Shown here: in pieces, positions 16,280 through 25,365 of the stretch
Layout: the number at the start of each line of letters is the position of its first letter
Position numbering within the stretch: the stretch's first letter is position 1
Assembly (NCBI GenBank): GCA_900320435.1
Contig: ONSH01000008.1
Coordinates: 1-51,820 of the forward strand
Reading direction: 5' to 3'
Length of the DNA: 51,820 nucleotides
Source of the DNA: an uncultured Prevotellaceae bacterium
GTDB taxonomy: Bacteria; Bacteroidota; Bacteroidia; Bacteroidales; Bacteroidaceae
The notes under the pieces: generated by a model
The model's input: the letters and a program-made list of their open reading frames with translations, nothing else
What the model was told of the DNA's origin: nothing
The model's database searches: none
Program-made: the position numbers and the translations under genes

Positions 16280-16885
16280 ATCGAAAATCACTATAGGCTC
16301 TAAAAAACCGCACAGAAATCACTGAAATCACGGAATTTTTTGAACACGAATCACACTAATCTCACGAATATTTTAAGTTCACACAGAAATCACAGAAATC
16401 ACAGATATTTAAAGAAAACCTAAAAAACCCTTTCCTCCTGTTTGAGACTACGTCTTTGCTGCTATGCCTGTAGGATTTTCCTTGTGAACAAGCTCGTGCA
16501 ATGCACAGACATTGCTCCCGCTCGGCAGAGCTCAAGCGAGCTTGGTTCTGCTTCAATGGTCTTTACACCCCCTTCGGTTCCCCCGTTATCGGGGGACAGA
16601 AACGCTTACTCACAATGCTCCCAGATAAAATCCTTCAGCCATATCACCAATCCCGATGGGATTCAACCAGGATGAAAGAAAAACATTAAAAACCATTTGC
16701 AGTTGGCAGCGCTGAAAGCGCGAAATACCTTAGACCAGGGGCTTGCCCCTGGGGGAATGGATCACCTCTATTCCCCAACGCCCCTGTAAGGGGCTAATAA
16801 TTGTGGGTGGTGTGGGGCCCCATCAATAGGGGCAAGCCCTATCCTATGTTATTTAGCCCCGTTGGGGCAGTATAATGCCACTCGT
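16280..16885. repeat. Composite intergenic repeat region
   Basis: No gene seen. It contains CACAGAAATCAC-type short repeats (16310-16410) and a stretch at 16437-16500 (GTCTTTGCTG, GGATTTTC, ACAAGCTC) that recurs inverted near 51650-51700. It also has the 56-base block 16550-16605 repeated directly at 13086-13141, the segment ATAAAATCCTTCAGCCATAT (about 16624) recurring inverted near 51630, a GGGGC/GCCCC palindrome at 16735-16752, and block 16781-16867, which is inverted at 13214-13302. Confidence 0.8.
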
Positions 16886-16891
16886 TACGGT

Positions 16892-17073
16892 TTTTAATGT
16901 TTTTCTCTTGACTGTATGTGAGACTCTGTAAAGAGGCTGAGTTGTGAGTCACTGATTCTTATCTGGATGCTCGCATACAAGGAAAAATATGTGGCTCGCA
17001 TCGCAAAGGGCTGAAAGCCCGACATAAAGACAAGAGGGTTTTCTTTGTTTATTTTGAAATACACCCGGCCAGG
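16892..17073 (+). repeat. Dispersed repeat, copy A (inverted copy at 51281-51459)
   Basis: About 180 bases running from AATGTTTTTCTCTTGACTGT to GAAATACACCCGGCCAGG. The reverse complement of 51281-51459 follows it base for base with scattered mismatches, including GGATGCTCGCATACAAGGAA and GGCTCGCATCGCAAAGGGCT. The two copies face each other across about 34 kb. Confidence 0.85.
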
Positions 17074-17142
17074 TTTCTGTGTTTTCTGTGCTTTCTGTGT
17101 GAAATTTAAATAATTATCAATTGTCAATTATCAATTAGAGAA

Positions 17143-17462
17143 ATGAAACTAACTGAACACTTTACTTTGGAAGAAATGCTTCACAGCGACACCGCTGAGA
17201 AGAAGAAAATAGAGAACCGCATCAATGCTGCGGAAGTCGATAACCTGGTACGTTTGAACATTTTGGCGTACCGATTAAAATCAACAGCGCGTTCCGATGT
17301 CAAGCCCTCAACAAGGCCGTAGGCGGCGCCCAGAACAGCTACCACACGAAAGGCCGCGCCGTTGACATCCCGATGCACCCCGGCTGGCTCGCGTACATCC
17401 GCGACCACTTGCCGCACGTCGAACTCATAAATGAAGGGACGTGGATTCATGTCGCGCTGTAG
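17143..17462 (+). pseudogene. Remnant of an M15-type peptidase (D-Ala-D-Ala carboxypeptidase-like)
   Basis: The 5' part reads MKLTEHFTLEEMLHSDTAEK and continues to NAAEVDNLVR. A +1 shift near 17255 then leads to EHFGVPIKINSAFRCQALNK, AVGGAQNSYHTKGRAVDIPM and the end GTWIHVAL before a stop at 17462. The zinc-binding residues (His in SYHTKG, Asp in AVDI, His in WIHV) survive, but the segment normally linking the two halves is missing. These enzymes often come with phage or mobile elements and cut peptidoglycan cross-bridge peptides. Without frame restoration the copy is dead. Confidence 0.8.
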
Positions 17463-17509
17463 CGCACATGGAATCCAAATGAAAAATGAAAAGTGAAAAA
17501 TGAAAAATG

Positions 17510-17540
17510 GACCACTGACGCAATGCGCCGGTGGTCTTTT
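17510..17540 (+). terminator. Terminator between convergent units
   Basis: Stem GACCACTG-CGC / GCG-CGGTGGTC with a single mismatch and an AAT loop, followed by TTTTGTTTT. Lies between the M15 remnant (plus) and the PheC-like gene (minus). AT-rich GAAAAATGAA repeats precede it. Confidence 0.8.
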
Positions 17541-17617
17541 GTTTTCAGATCTCGCAAATCTTGCAGATATTGCACGAGCATTTCGAGTAAGTGAGTATTT
17601 CTCTAACTGGGGAGTGG

Positions 17618-18478
17618 CTATTCGTAGGCATATACCAGCCCGTACTTCTCATGCAGCCGTCGAAGAGAACCGTCGGACTTCATACGGCGGATGACATTGT
17701 TCACCGTCTCCAAGAGGTCCTCCTGGCCCTTCTGCATGAGAACACCGATTTCACCGTGAGTGAACGGAGCGCTCAACAGCGGGGCTGCAAGACGGGAGTC
17801 TGTCTGCACATAGTAAGGAGCCTCCGTGATTTCAGTAATCATCACGTCGGCTGCACCTTCGGCAATGAGTGCCGGTATTTCCTCGTTCTTGGGGTGAACG
17901 GCAATGCTGGCGTGAGTCAGCTTCTCGCGGGCAAACTGCTCGTTCAGCCCCCCGGGATTCACCATGACACGGACTTCGGGCTTGTCGATGTCGGAGAGCG
18001 AACGGTAGCGGTCCGACTCCGAAGCCCTGCAAAGAATCGTCTTGCCGTTGGCCAGATAGCCCTCGCTCATCAGCATCACGGCACGACGGGCCTCTGTGAT
18101 GGTGATGCCGCCAATGGCAAGGTCGAATGTCTGAGGCTCTGCAAGGACGTCGTCCGTCAATGTGGGCCATGAGGTCTTTCTGAACTCGATCCTGACTCCC
18201 AAACTTTTCGCTATCTCTTTGGCAACGTCAATGCCAAAGCCCCAATACGTCCCGTCCGCTTCGCAGAAAGAGAGCGGTCTGTAGTCGCCGGTAGTGCCAA
18301 AGAGAATCGTGCCCCGATCCAAAATCTCCGCCACTTTGCCATTGAGAGGAATATCTGTATAGGTCGATAGGATGAACACAGAGTATTGGCTGTTCTGTGT
18401 TGCCGCGAAACTGACCGTGACACAAAGGGTCAGGACTGCAGTCAGAAACCAGATTTTTAATCTTTCCAATCTTATCAT
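17618..18478 (-). CDS. PheC-like cyclohexadienyl dehydratase of the SBP_bac_3 fold
   Basis: 286 residues with a signal peptide (KIWFLTAVLTLCVTVSFAA). The fold is that of type 3 periplasmic solute-binding proteins, but the conserved blocks fit cyclohexadienyl dehydratase: GTTGDYRPLSF (61-71), KTSWPTLTDD (101-110), AIGGITIT (121-128), VMVNPGGLNEQFAR (171-184), HPKN, and MITEITEA (213-220) near the family's catalytic Glu. PheC converts prephenate or arogenate to phenylpyruvate or phenylalanine in the periplasm. It lies 39 bases after relA on the same strand, with no separate promoter seen. A true amino-acid-binding protein is the alternative, but no ABC permease is nearby. Confidence 0.75.
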   Translation of the reverse strand: MIRLERLKIWFLTAVLTLCVTVSFAATQNSQYSVFILSTYTDIPLNGKVAEILDRGTILFGTTGDYRPLSFCEADGTYWGFGIDVAKEIAKSLGVRIEFRKTSWPTLTDDVLAEPQTFDLAIGGITITEARRAVMLMSEGYLANGKTILCRASESDRYRSLSDIDKPEVRVMVNPGGLNEQFAREKLTHASIAVHPKNEEIPALIAEGAADVMITEITEAPYYVQTDSRLAAPLLSAPFTHGEIGVLMQKGQEDLLETVNNVIRRMKSDGSLRRLHEKYGLVYAYE

Positions 18479-18517
18479 TGTATCCGTGCTGTATTTACTA
18501 TCAGTGGCAAATGATGC

Positions 18518-20704
18518 TCAGAGTCGCGAAATCTGCTTCACGCCCTTGACGGCGGAGAGCTTCTTCATGAGCGAGGAGAGGCGGTCCGTGTCGTCCACCA
18601 TGATCGTGACATTGCCCTCGAAGAGGCCGTCGTGGGCGTCGATGTTGATGGAACGCAGCGTCAGACGGTCCTCCTTGGAGATGATGCTCGTGACGTTGTT
18701 GATGATGCCGATGTCGTCGTGGCCCACAATGCGCAGCGTGATGGGGTAGGAGCCTTCGCCCTTGCCGCTCCAGCAGGCCTGCACGATGCGGTAGGGATAG
18801 CGGCGGCGCAGCTCGGGCGCATTGGGGCAGTCGGTGCGGTGGATCTTGATGCCGCCGATGCCCACGAAGCCGAAGACGCTGTCGCCGTAGACGGGCTGGC
18901 AGCAGCGCGCCAGATGATAGTCCACACCCGTGAGGCGGCTGCCGATGACCAGCACGTCGTCGCCCTTGTGCTGCTCCTGCTGACGCTCGGGATGGAGCAC
19001 GAAATGCGAGGCGCTCTCGGCCGGAGCGTTCTCATGGGTGTCGCCCTGAAGAAGTGAAGAATAGACGTCGATGACGTGGCCCATGTCGATGGCGCCGCGC
19101 GCCAGCTGCAGATAGAAGTCGCTGGCCTCCTTGAAGCCCAGCTTGCGCACGAGCTGGTGCATGGCGTTCTCCTCGAGGTCGAGCTTGCGGTTCTTGAGGC
19201 GGCGCTCCAGCGTCTCCTTGCCCAGAAGGCGCTCCTTGGCGTCGGTCTCCTTGAGGGCCAGGCGTATCTTCGACTTGGCGTGGGAGGTCTTGACGATGGC
19301 GAGCCACGAGGGGCGCGGATGCTGCGAGGAGGAGGTGAGAATCTCCACCTGGTCGCCGCTCTTGAGGGGCTGGCGCAACGTCGCTGCGCGACCGTTGATG
19401 CGCGCTCCGGTGCAGGTGTTGCCCACCTTGGAATGAATGTGATAGGCGAAGTCGAGCACAGTGGCGCCCTTGGGGAACTTGAAGATGTCGCCCTTGGGCG
19501 TGAAGGCGAAGACCTCGTCCTCGTAGAGCTCCATGCGGAACTGGTCCACCGCCTCGGCGCCGTCGCTGGCCTCCAGCATGGAACGGATGCCCGTGAGCCA
19601 TTCGTCGAGGCCCGTCTCACTCTTGATGCCCTTGTAGCGCCAATGAGCCGCCACACCGCGTTCGGCCACCTCGTCCATGCGCTCCGTGCGGATTTGCACC
19701 TCGACCCACTTCTGCTCGGGGCCCACGACGGTGATGTGGAGGCTCTCGTAGCCGTTGCTCTTGGGCACGCTGAGCCAGTCGCGCAGACGCTTGGGGTTGG
19801 GCTGATACATCGAGGTGACGATGGCGAAGGTCTGCCAGCACTGCATCTTCTCCTTCTCGGGCGGGGCGTCCAGGATGATGCGGATGGCGAAGAGGTCGTA
19901 GACGCCCTCGAAGGGGCACTTCTGCTTCTTCATCTTCTGCCAGATGGAGTGGATGGACTTCGTGCGGCCCTTGATGTGGAAGGAGAGGCCGGCCTCCCTG
20001 AGGCGCTCGTCGATGGGGCCGATGAAGCGCCCGATATAGGCATCGCGGCTGGCCTTAGTCTCGGAGAGCTTCTCGCGGATGTGGTAGTAGGCCTCGGGCT
20101 CGGTGTATTTCAGCGAGAGGTCCTCCAGCTCGGACTTGAGCTGATAGAGGCCCAGCTTGTGGGCCAGAGGGGCGTAGAGAAACATGCTCTCGCGGCTGAC
20201 CTCGCGACGCAGCGCATCGTCGCCGGCATCGCGTATGCTGCGCATGAGGCTCACGCGGTCGGCGATCATGATGAGGATCACGCGCATGTCCTCCGCAAAG
20301 GAGAGCAGGAGGTTGCGGAAGTTCTCCGTCTCGACAACGGGCGTCTTGCGGTAGAGCTGCCGGATGCGCTCCAGCCCGTGCATGATGCGGGCCACGGATT
20401 CGCCGAAGTCCGCCGCCACACTTTCGTCGCCCTCAACGGCGGCCGGGCGTAGCATGACGGCCACCAGACCGTCGCGCCGGAGCCCTATCTCGTCGGCGGC
20501 CAGCAGCGCCGTATCCAGGCTGCGCACGACGGGATCGAGGCCGAAGGCGTCCCGCTGGAGACGACCCTCGGCATGAGCCCTGCGGAGGCGCTCGCGAATC
20601 TTCGCAGCGTCACCGTCGTGGAGCGCAATCCCTGCATGCAGCAGTTTGCGGTAGCTCGCGACGAGCTGCCGGCGCTCCGCTGGGGTTAAGGGTTCAGGGT
20701 TCAT
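18518..20704 (-). CDS. relA: RelA/SpoT-family (p)ppGpp synthetase with a degenerate hydrolase domain
   Basis: 728 residues with full Rel architecture: HD-like region (40-190), synthetase (235-360, with GRTKSIHSI at 246-254, YDLFAIRI, PKSNGYESLH, VEVQIRT), TGS (397-458, FTPKGDIFKFPKGATVLDFA), helical region, zinc-finger/CC region (LARCCQPVYGD) and ACT (652-728). The hydrolase motifs are lost: the HDxxED position reads MLRPAAVEGD (84-93), and the DRLHN position reads ADRVSLM (148-154). The protein should therefore make but not degrade (p)ppGpp. The loop that is acidic (ExDD) in classical RelA is basic here (RLRD, 306-309), as in bifunctional enzymes. It follows the MscS gene by 24 bases. Confidence 0.9.
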   Translation of the reverse strand: MNPEPLTPAERRQLVASYRKLLHAGIALHDGDAAKIRERLRRAHAEGRLQRDAFGLDPVVRSLDTALLAADEIGLRRDGLVAVMLRPAAVEGDESVAADFGESVARIMHGLERIRQLYRKTPVVETENFRNLLLSFAEDMRVILIMIADRVSLMRSIRDAGDDALRREVSRESMFLYAPLAHKLGLYQLKSELEDLSLKYTEPEAYYHIREKLSETKASRDAYIGRFIGPIDERLREAGLSFHIKGRTKSIHSIWQKMKKQKCPFEGVYDLFAIRIILDAPPEKEKMQCWQTFAIVTSMYQPNPKRLRDWLSVPKSNGYESLHITVVGPEQKWVEVQIRTERMDEVAERGVAAHWRYKGIKSETGLDEWLTGIRSMLEASDGAEAVDQFRMELYEDEVFAFTPKGDIFKFPKGATVLDFAYHIHSKVGNTCTGARINGRAATLRQPLKSGDQVEILTSSSQHPRPSWLAIVKTSHAKSKIRLALKETDAKERLLGKETLERRLKNRKLDLEENAMHQLVRKLGFKEASDFYLQLARGAIDMGHVIDVYSSLLQGDTHENAPAESASHFVLHPERQQEQHKGDDVLVIGSRLTGVDYHLARCCQPVYGDSVFGFVGIGGIKIHRTDCPNAPELRRRYPYRIVQACWSGKGEGSYPITLRIVGHDDIGIINNVTSIISKEDRLTLRSINIDAHDGLFEGNVTIMVDDTDRLSSLMKKLSAVKGVKQISRL

Positions 20705-20728
20705 GGCTCACTTTTAATTTTTAATTAT

Positions 20729-23362
20729 TCATTTTTCATTAATCAAGTGAACATCGCGCTGCGGGAACGGGATTTCGATGTTGTTGGCGTTGAGGGCGTT
20801 GTAGATGGCCTCCTTAAGGCGGCCGGTCAAGCCGTATTTCTCCTCGACAAGCATCCAAATGAGCACCTTGAGGTCCACGCTGCTGTCGCCGAAGTCGTTG
20901 AAGCGCACGCAGATCGGACGGTCGGGATCCGTTATGGGCACATCGGCGCTGTTGCGCTCCCGGCAGATGGGGGTGAGCGCCTCGGTGATGATGCGGCGCA
21001 CGGCCTCCACATCGGTGCCGTAGGCCACGCCGACGGGAATGCAAATCTGCTCGTAGTTGTGGTTGCGCGTCAGGTTCTTGAAGTTCTTGCTGAAGAGCGC
21101 CTTGTTGAGGAAGGCGATGACGCAGCCGTCGGCCGTGATGACCTGAGTGCTCTGATAGGTGATGCTCTCCACCTTGCCCGAGATGCCGTCGCACTCGATG
21201 TAGTCGCCCACACGCAGGCGGCCCGTCATCAGCGAGAGGCCGTAGAAGAAGTTCTCGATGAGATCCTGCATGGCGAAACCGAGACCCGTAGCCAGGCCGG
21301 CGGTGACGATGGAGATGCCGCTCTTGGGCACATTGAGCAGGACGAGCACCGTGATGGCGTAGAGGCCCCAGATGACGATGGCGATGATGTTGCGCGAGAG
21401 GGTGAAGTTGTACACCCCTTCAGACGGGGACACCTTCTTGCGATAGGCGATGTAGAAGCTGCGCAGTGCGTAGTTGAGATAGCTGAAGATGAACCACAGG
21501 GCCACCACCACGCAGAGCTTGAAGAGCGACACCTGGATGAGGTCGGGCTGGTTGATGAAATCCTTGAAGAAAATCTTCACGCAAAGGCTCGTCATGGCGA
21601 AGATCTCCGACGCCCAGTAGATGCTGATGAGCACGGAATAGACGGCCAGGATGGGCACTAAGGTGCGGTTGATGAAGTCATAGAACCAGGTTGAGGTGAT
21701 GTATTTGCCCGAAGCAATGCGCTTGAGCATGCGGCGGTGATCTTCGACATCGACATCGGAGCCCTTGGCACTCTCGATGCGCTTCACGCGGCCGAGCAGC
21801 TTGTTCTCCTCATACATCTCCATGAGGTCGTAGAGGCAGGTGATGGTGGTGATGGCCGCCAGCTGGAAGGTCCACCACACGATGATCTGGATGGCCATGA
21901 GGCTGTAGCCCGACCACGAGACGATGGCCGAGACGCCCATCACGACGGAGGTGATGTGGGTGTAGGCCGTATCCAGCAGAGGCAGCTCGCGGCGATGGCG
22001 CCCCGAGAGCCACAGCTGCCACAGCGTGAAGACCACCAGGACGGGCGGCAAGACGAGGTTGATGGCGGCGTCGGGAATCAGCACGATGCGGAACATGATG
22101 ACCAGGAAGGCCAGCATGAGCAACGGCGTGTAGACGAGCGCGGCGTCGATCATCTGACGGCCCTTCAGGCGGATGTAGAGCGAGAGGAGCACCGCCTCAA
22201 GCAGCCAGGCGAAGTTCATCACCAGGCCCGTGCCCATCTGGATGTAGTTGCGGTTGACGAAGTGGCGCACCACCATGACGTAGATGGCGAAGAGGGCCGT
22301 GCCGACCACCCAGGTGAGCATCGTGCGGCGCGAAGGCCAGTTGCGGCCGCGCCAGCGCTTGGGCAGACACCACTGAATCAGGGCGAAGGCGATGATGAGG
22401 GCCACCGAGAGGTAGAGCGCCACAAAGATGCTGATGAAGAGCACCGATTTGCCGCGCCACTCGGAGTAGTCGTTCTCCTGCTCGTGCTCGGCAAAGGGTT
22501 TGTACTTGGTGCTGGCGGCGCTGCGGGCCTTGCGGAGCTGACGGGGCAGGGTAGAGAGCACGGTGATGTAGTTGTCGGTGCCCATCTTGAAGATGTAGTC
22601 CTGAAGCACCTTGTAGCGCTTCTGGGCAAAGGAATTGAGTTGGTCCACCTTGTCCTGCACGCTGTGGTAGTAGACGCTCTCGGCCTCAAGGGCCTCAAGG
22701 AAGTGCTGCACGTTGTTGCGCATGCTGTCGGCATACTCCAGACAGGCGGCGCGATCCTTCAGCTGCTGGCCCGTGAGATAGAGCGGCTCGTCGGGTCCGT
22801 CATCCTTGTTGCCCTGCATCATCGGCGTGACCTCCATAGCCGCAACGGTGCCCGTATCCTGGCCGACGAAGGTGGAAGCCAGCGAGTCGATGGCGTTGAG
22901 CAGAATGCTGTCGCTCTGGCTGAGCAGATCCTCATCGTTCTCGGCCACGGGCGGCATGCTCCGCAGCGAAGTGATGAGGGCGTCGTAGCGGTCGAGCTCG
23001 CTGTGGAGCCATTCGATGATGCGGTCGTAAGGCAGCGTGTTGCCGCTCTTGTCGCTCAGGCTCCAGTAGAGATCAACGGCCTGCTGGCAGGCATAAGCCT
23101 GGTCGAAAGTGTTGTCGTAAGACTGGGAGTAGAGCATCAGGCCGATCTGCTCACACTGGTTCATGTAGGAGACCAGCTGCTGATGCTGGGCTGCGCCCTG
23201 CTGCTCGTACATCTGCAGGAACTGCTGCTGCTTCTCGTAGTCGGAGGCCAGCTCGGCACGCAGGACGCCCAGCGTGCGCGCCAGGTCTTTTTCTTTCAGC
23301 ACGGCGTGGGCCGGCAGCAGCGCCACAAGCACGAGAATCAGAACGGAAAGGAGTTTCTTCAT
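20729..23362 (-). CDS. Large MscS-family mechanosensitive channel
   Basis: 877 residues. A signal peptide (MKKLLSVLILVLVALLPAHA) is followed by a periplasmic coiled-coil-rich region (about 25-300), then roughly ten hydrophobic helices, and a C-terminal MscS core. The pore-lining helix is GISIVTAGLATGLGFAMQDL followed by IENFFYGLSLMTGRLRVGDY. The cytoplasmic beta domain (GISGKVESITYQSTQVITAD) and C-terminal ferredoxin-like domain follow. The layout matches the long MscK/MscM-like members. It opens under membrane tension to relieve osmotic downshock. Its promoter is TAACTTTG at 23397-23404; it probably leads a transcript that also carries relA and the pheC-like gene. Confidence 0.9.
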   Translation of the reverse strand: MKKLLSVLILVLVALLPAHAVLKEKDLARTLGVLRAELASDYEKQQQFLQMYEQQGAAQHQQLVSYMNQCEQIGLMLYSQSYDNTFDQAYACQQAVDLYWSLSDKSGNTLPYDRIIEWLHSELDRYDALITSLRSMPPVAENDEDLLSQSDSILLNAIDSLASTFVGQDTGTVAAMEVTPMMQGNKDDGPDEPLYLTGQQLKDRAACLEYADSMRNNVQHFLEALEAESVYYHSVQDKVDQLNSFAQKRYKVLQDYIFKMGTDNYITVLSTLPRQLRKARSAASTKYKPFAEHEQENDYSEWRGKSVLFISIFVALYLSVALIIAFALIQWCLPKRWRGRNWPSRRTMLTWVVGTALFAIYVMVVRHFVNRNYIQMGTGLVMNFAWLLEAVLLSLYIRLKGRQMIDAALVYTPLLMLAFLVIMFRIVLIPDAAINLVLPPVLVVFTLWQLWLSGRHRRELPLLDTAYTHITSVVMGVSAIVSWSGYSLMAIQIIVWWTFQLAAITTITCLYDLMEMYEENKLLGRVKRIESAKGSDVDVEDHRRMLKRIASGKYITSTWFYDFINRTLVPILAVYSVLISIYWASEIFAMTSLCVKIFFKDFINQPDLIQVSLFKLCVVVALWFIFSYLNYALRSFYIAYRKKVSPSEGVYNFTLSRNIIAIVIWGLYAITVLVLLNVPKSGISIVTAGLATGLGFAMQDLIENFFYGLSLMTGRLRVGDYIECDGISGKVESITYQSTQVITADGCVIAFLNKALFSKNFKNLTRNHNYEQICIPVGVAYGTDVEAVRRIITEALTPICRERNSADVPITDPDRPICVRFNDFGDSSVDLKVLIWMLVEEKYGLTGRLKEAIYNALNANNIEIPFPQRDVHLINEK

Positions 23363-23396
23363 AGGATGCGAAGTGTGTAATTGTTGTTTTTCGCCG

Positions 23397-23404
23397 CAAA
23401 GTTA
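23397..23404 (-). promoter_or_regulatory. Promoter -7 element of the mscS-relA-pheC unit
   Basis: TAACTTTG on the minus strand, 35 bases before the ATG at 23362. Divergent from the ABC gene promoter at 23479. Confidence 0.65.
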
Positions 23405-23478
23405 CGAAATAATTCATAAATTGCGAAACCTAAAGTAAAAGTATGACGCAATAAATTGCCTTTCGGAGAAAATTTTCG

Positions 23479-23486
23479 TACCTTTG
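23479..23486 (+). promoter_or_regulatory. Promoter -7 element of the ABC-queF-murU unit
   Basis: TACCTTTG ends only 5 bases before the ATG at 23492, so the transcript would be leaderless or nearly so. No other in-frame start precedes the Walker A motif. Confidence 0.65.
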
Positions 23487-23491
23487 CAGGC

Positions 23492-24136
23492 ATGAATGAG
23501 ATTCGTTTGGAGCGCGTGACGCCCAATGTGTTCGCCGAAAGAGGTGATCTTGTGAGCGATGTGTGGCAGCAGGAGCTCACGCTGGAGCGCGGCAAGACCT
23601 ATCTGGTGGAGGCCGCCAGCGGCACGGGCAAGAGCAGCCTGTGCTCCTTCCTCTACGGCTACCGCAACGACTACTCGGGGCGCATCCTCTTCGACGGCGA
23701 AGACATCAGCCGCTACGGCCGCTCTTCGTGGGTGAACATCCGGCAGAGGCACATGAGTCAGCTCTTCCAGGAGCTGCGCCTGTTCCCCGAAATGACGGCG
23801 ATGGAAAACGTGCTCATCAAAAACCAGCTGACGGACCGTCTGAGCCGCGAGACCGTCGAGGGATGGTTTGAGCGTCTGGGCATTGCCGCCTGTCGCGACA
23901 AGAGGCTCGCGCACATGTCGTTCGGACAGCAGCAGAGGGTGGGGCTCATCAGAGCGCTCGCGCAGCCTTTCGACTTCCTTCTGGCCGACGAGCCCGTGAG
24001 CCATCTCGACGACGACAACAGCCGCACGATGGGCGAGATCATGATGGAAGAAGCCCGCAGGCAGGGCGCCGCCGTCATCGTAACGTCCATCGGGAAACAT
24101 ATCGAAATGGATTACGATAAGATATTGAAACTCTAA
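23492..24136 (+). CDS. LolD-like ABC transporter ATPase
   Basis: 214 residues from ATG 23492. A longer reading to 23456 would run through the promoter. Walker A is AASGTGKSS (41-49), the Q-loop lies in MSQLFQELRLFPEMTAMENV, the signature is MSFGQQQRVGL (variant of LSGGQ), and Walker B is FDFLLADEPVSHLD. This subfamily (LolD/MacB/FtsE) powers FtsX-fold permeases in lipoprotein release and similar mechanical export. No permease is adjacent; the FtsX-like permease at 26714-27898 on the other strand, 3 kb away, is the obvious partner (inference). It is followed by queF after 21 bases. Confidence 0.85.
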   Translation: MNEIRLERVTPNVFAERGDLVSDVWQQELTLERGKTYLVEAASGTGKSSLCSFLYGYRNDYSGRILFDGEDISRYGRSSWVNIRQRHMSQLFQELRLFPEMTAMENVLIKNQLTDRLSRETVEGWFERLGIAACRDKRLAHMSFGQQQRVGLIRALAQPFDFLLADEPVSHLDDDNSRTMGEIMMEEARRQGAAVIVTSIGKHIEMDYDKILKL

Positions 24137-24157
24137 TATATAACATATAAGCGCTAA

Positions 24158-24625
24158 ATGAAAACAAGAGATAAGGAAAAAGAGCATCTGAAGTCATTGG
24201 GCAAGAAAGTGGCCTACAGTCAGGACTACGATCCGGGCGTGCTGGAGACCTTCGAAAACCTGCATCCGGAGAACGACTACTGGGTCAGACTCAACGCCGG
24301 AGAATTCACCACGCTGTGTCCCATCACCGGACAGCCCGACTACGCTGAGATACGCATCTCGTACATCCCCGGAGAGCGCATGGTGGAGTCGAAGAGTCTG
24401 AAGCTCTACCTCTTCTCTTTCCGCAATCACGGCGATTTCCATGAGGACTGCGTGAACACCATCATGAAGGACCTCATCGGGCTGATGAACCCCAAATACA
24501 TCGAGGTGACGGGATTCTTCACGCCGCGCGGCGGCATCTCCATTCACCCCTACGCCAACTGGGGACGGCCCGACACCAAGTGGGAAAAACTCGCCGAAGA
24601 ACGTCTCTTCAGCTACGAGCGATGA
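24158..24625 (+). CDS. queF: NADPH-dependent 7-cyano-7-deazaguanine reductase
   Basis: 155 residues, the size of the single-domain (YkvM-type) QueF. It has the active-site Cys54 in [16 protein letters not shown] with Asp61, the QueF signature ESKSLKLYL (77-85) that binds NADPH, and the substrate-binding [10 protein letters not shown]. It reduces preQ0 to preQ1 in queuosine synthesis. The tRNA-guanine transglycosylase that inserts preQ1 is encoded at 35572 in the same window. The start is 21 bases after the ABC ATPase gene, and the gene ends in an ATGA overlap with the next, so the three form one transcript. Confidence 0.95.
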   Translation: MKTRDKEKEHLKSLGKKVAYSQDYDPGVLETFENLHPENDYWVRLNAGEFTTLCPITGQPDYAEIRISYIPGERMVESKSLKLYLFSFRNHGDFHEDCVNTIMKDLIGLMNPKYIEVTGFFTPRGGISIHPYANWGRPDTKWEKLAEERLFSYER

Positions 24626-25365
24626 AGGCGATGATCTTTGCCGCAGGGCTCGGCACCAGACTCAAGCCCCTCACGGACCGTATGCCCAAGGCGCTGGTGG
24701 AAGTGGCCGGAAAGCCCCTGCTGCAGCACCAGTTGGAAAAACTCCGTAAGGCCGGAGCGACGGACATCGTCGTCAACGTGCACCACTTTGCCGACATGAT
24801 AGAAGAATGGGTGGCGGCGCATCCGACGGAAGGCCTCAACATCCGCTTTAGCGACGAGCGTCAGCAGCTGCTCGAGACCGGCGGCGGCATACGCAAAGCG
24901 CGCCCCCTGCTGGGGGAAGGCCGCATCCTCGTGCACAACTGCGACATTCTCTCCAACGCCGACCTCAAAGCCTTTTGGGCCAAGGGTGAAGGCGCTGCGG
25001 CCACGCTGATGGTGTCGGAGCGGGAGACGACGCGCTATCTGCTCTTCGACGATGACATGAACCTCAAAGGGTGGACCAACGTGAAGACCGGCGAGGTGAA
25101 GGGCATCGGGCGCGAAGGACGTCTGCCCGAAGGGTCTCTGCATAAATTAGCCTTCAGCGGCATACACCAAATCAGCTCGGAGGCTTTCCCGCTGATGGAC
25201 GAATTTCCCGAGAAGTTCGGCATCATCGACTTCTATCTGCGTCTGGCCGGCGAGATGAAGGTGAAGGGCGTGAAGGAGGAAGGGCTGCGCCTGATGGACG
25301 TGGGCAAGCTGGAGACGCTCTCAGAAGCGGAACGGTTTATCCGCGCGCTGGAAGCAGGCGCGTGA
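24622..25365 (+). CDS. MurU-like sugar-1-phosphate nucleotidyltransferase
   Basis: 247 residues starting at the ATG that overlaps the queF stop (ATGA). The signature is [20 protein letters not shown] (residues 5-24), followed by [14 protein letters not shown] and the metal-binding HNCDIL. It resembles MurNAc-1-phosphate uridylyltransferase and the wider glucose-1-phosphate thymidylyl/uridylyltransferase group. With the AmgK-like kinase encoded convergently at 25716, it would convert recycled MurNAc (or GlcNAc) to its UDP form, bypassing MurA and fosfomycin. The 3' end overlaps the oppositely directed RapZ-C gene by 29 bases. A different NDP-sugar is possible, but the kinase nearby favours this reading. 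Confidence 0.75.
   Translation: MKAMIFAAGLGTRLKPLTDRMPKALVEVAGKPLLQHQLEKLRKAGATDIVVNVHHFADMIEEWVAAHPTEGLNIRFSDERQQLLETGGGIRKARPLLGEGRILVHNCDILSNADLKAFWAKGEGAAATLMVSERETTRYLLFDDDMNLKGWTNVKTGEVKGIGREGRLPEGSLHKLAFSGIHQISSEAFPLMDEFPEKFGIIDFYLRLAGEMKVKGVKEEGLRLMDVGKLETLSEAERFIRALEAGA

Noticed and set aside
17143-17540. Prophage remnant around the M15 peptidase fragment
   Set aside because: No other phage gene, integrase or attachment repeat is nearby; only one broken peptidase fragment is present.
24137-24157. preQ1 riboswitch before queF
   Set aside because: Only 21 bases separate queF from the ABC gene, and no aptamer-like sequence is visible.
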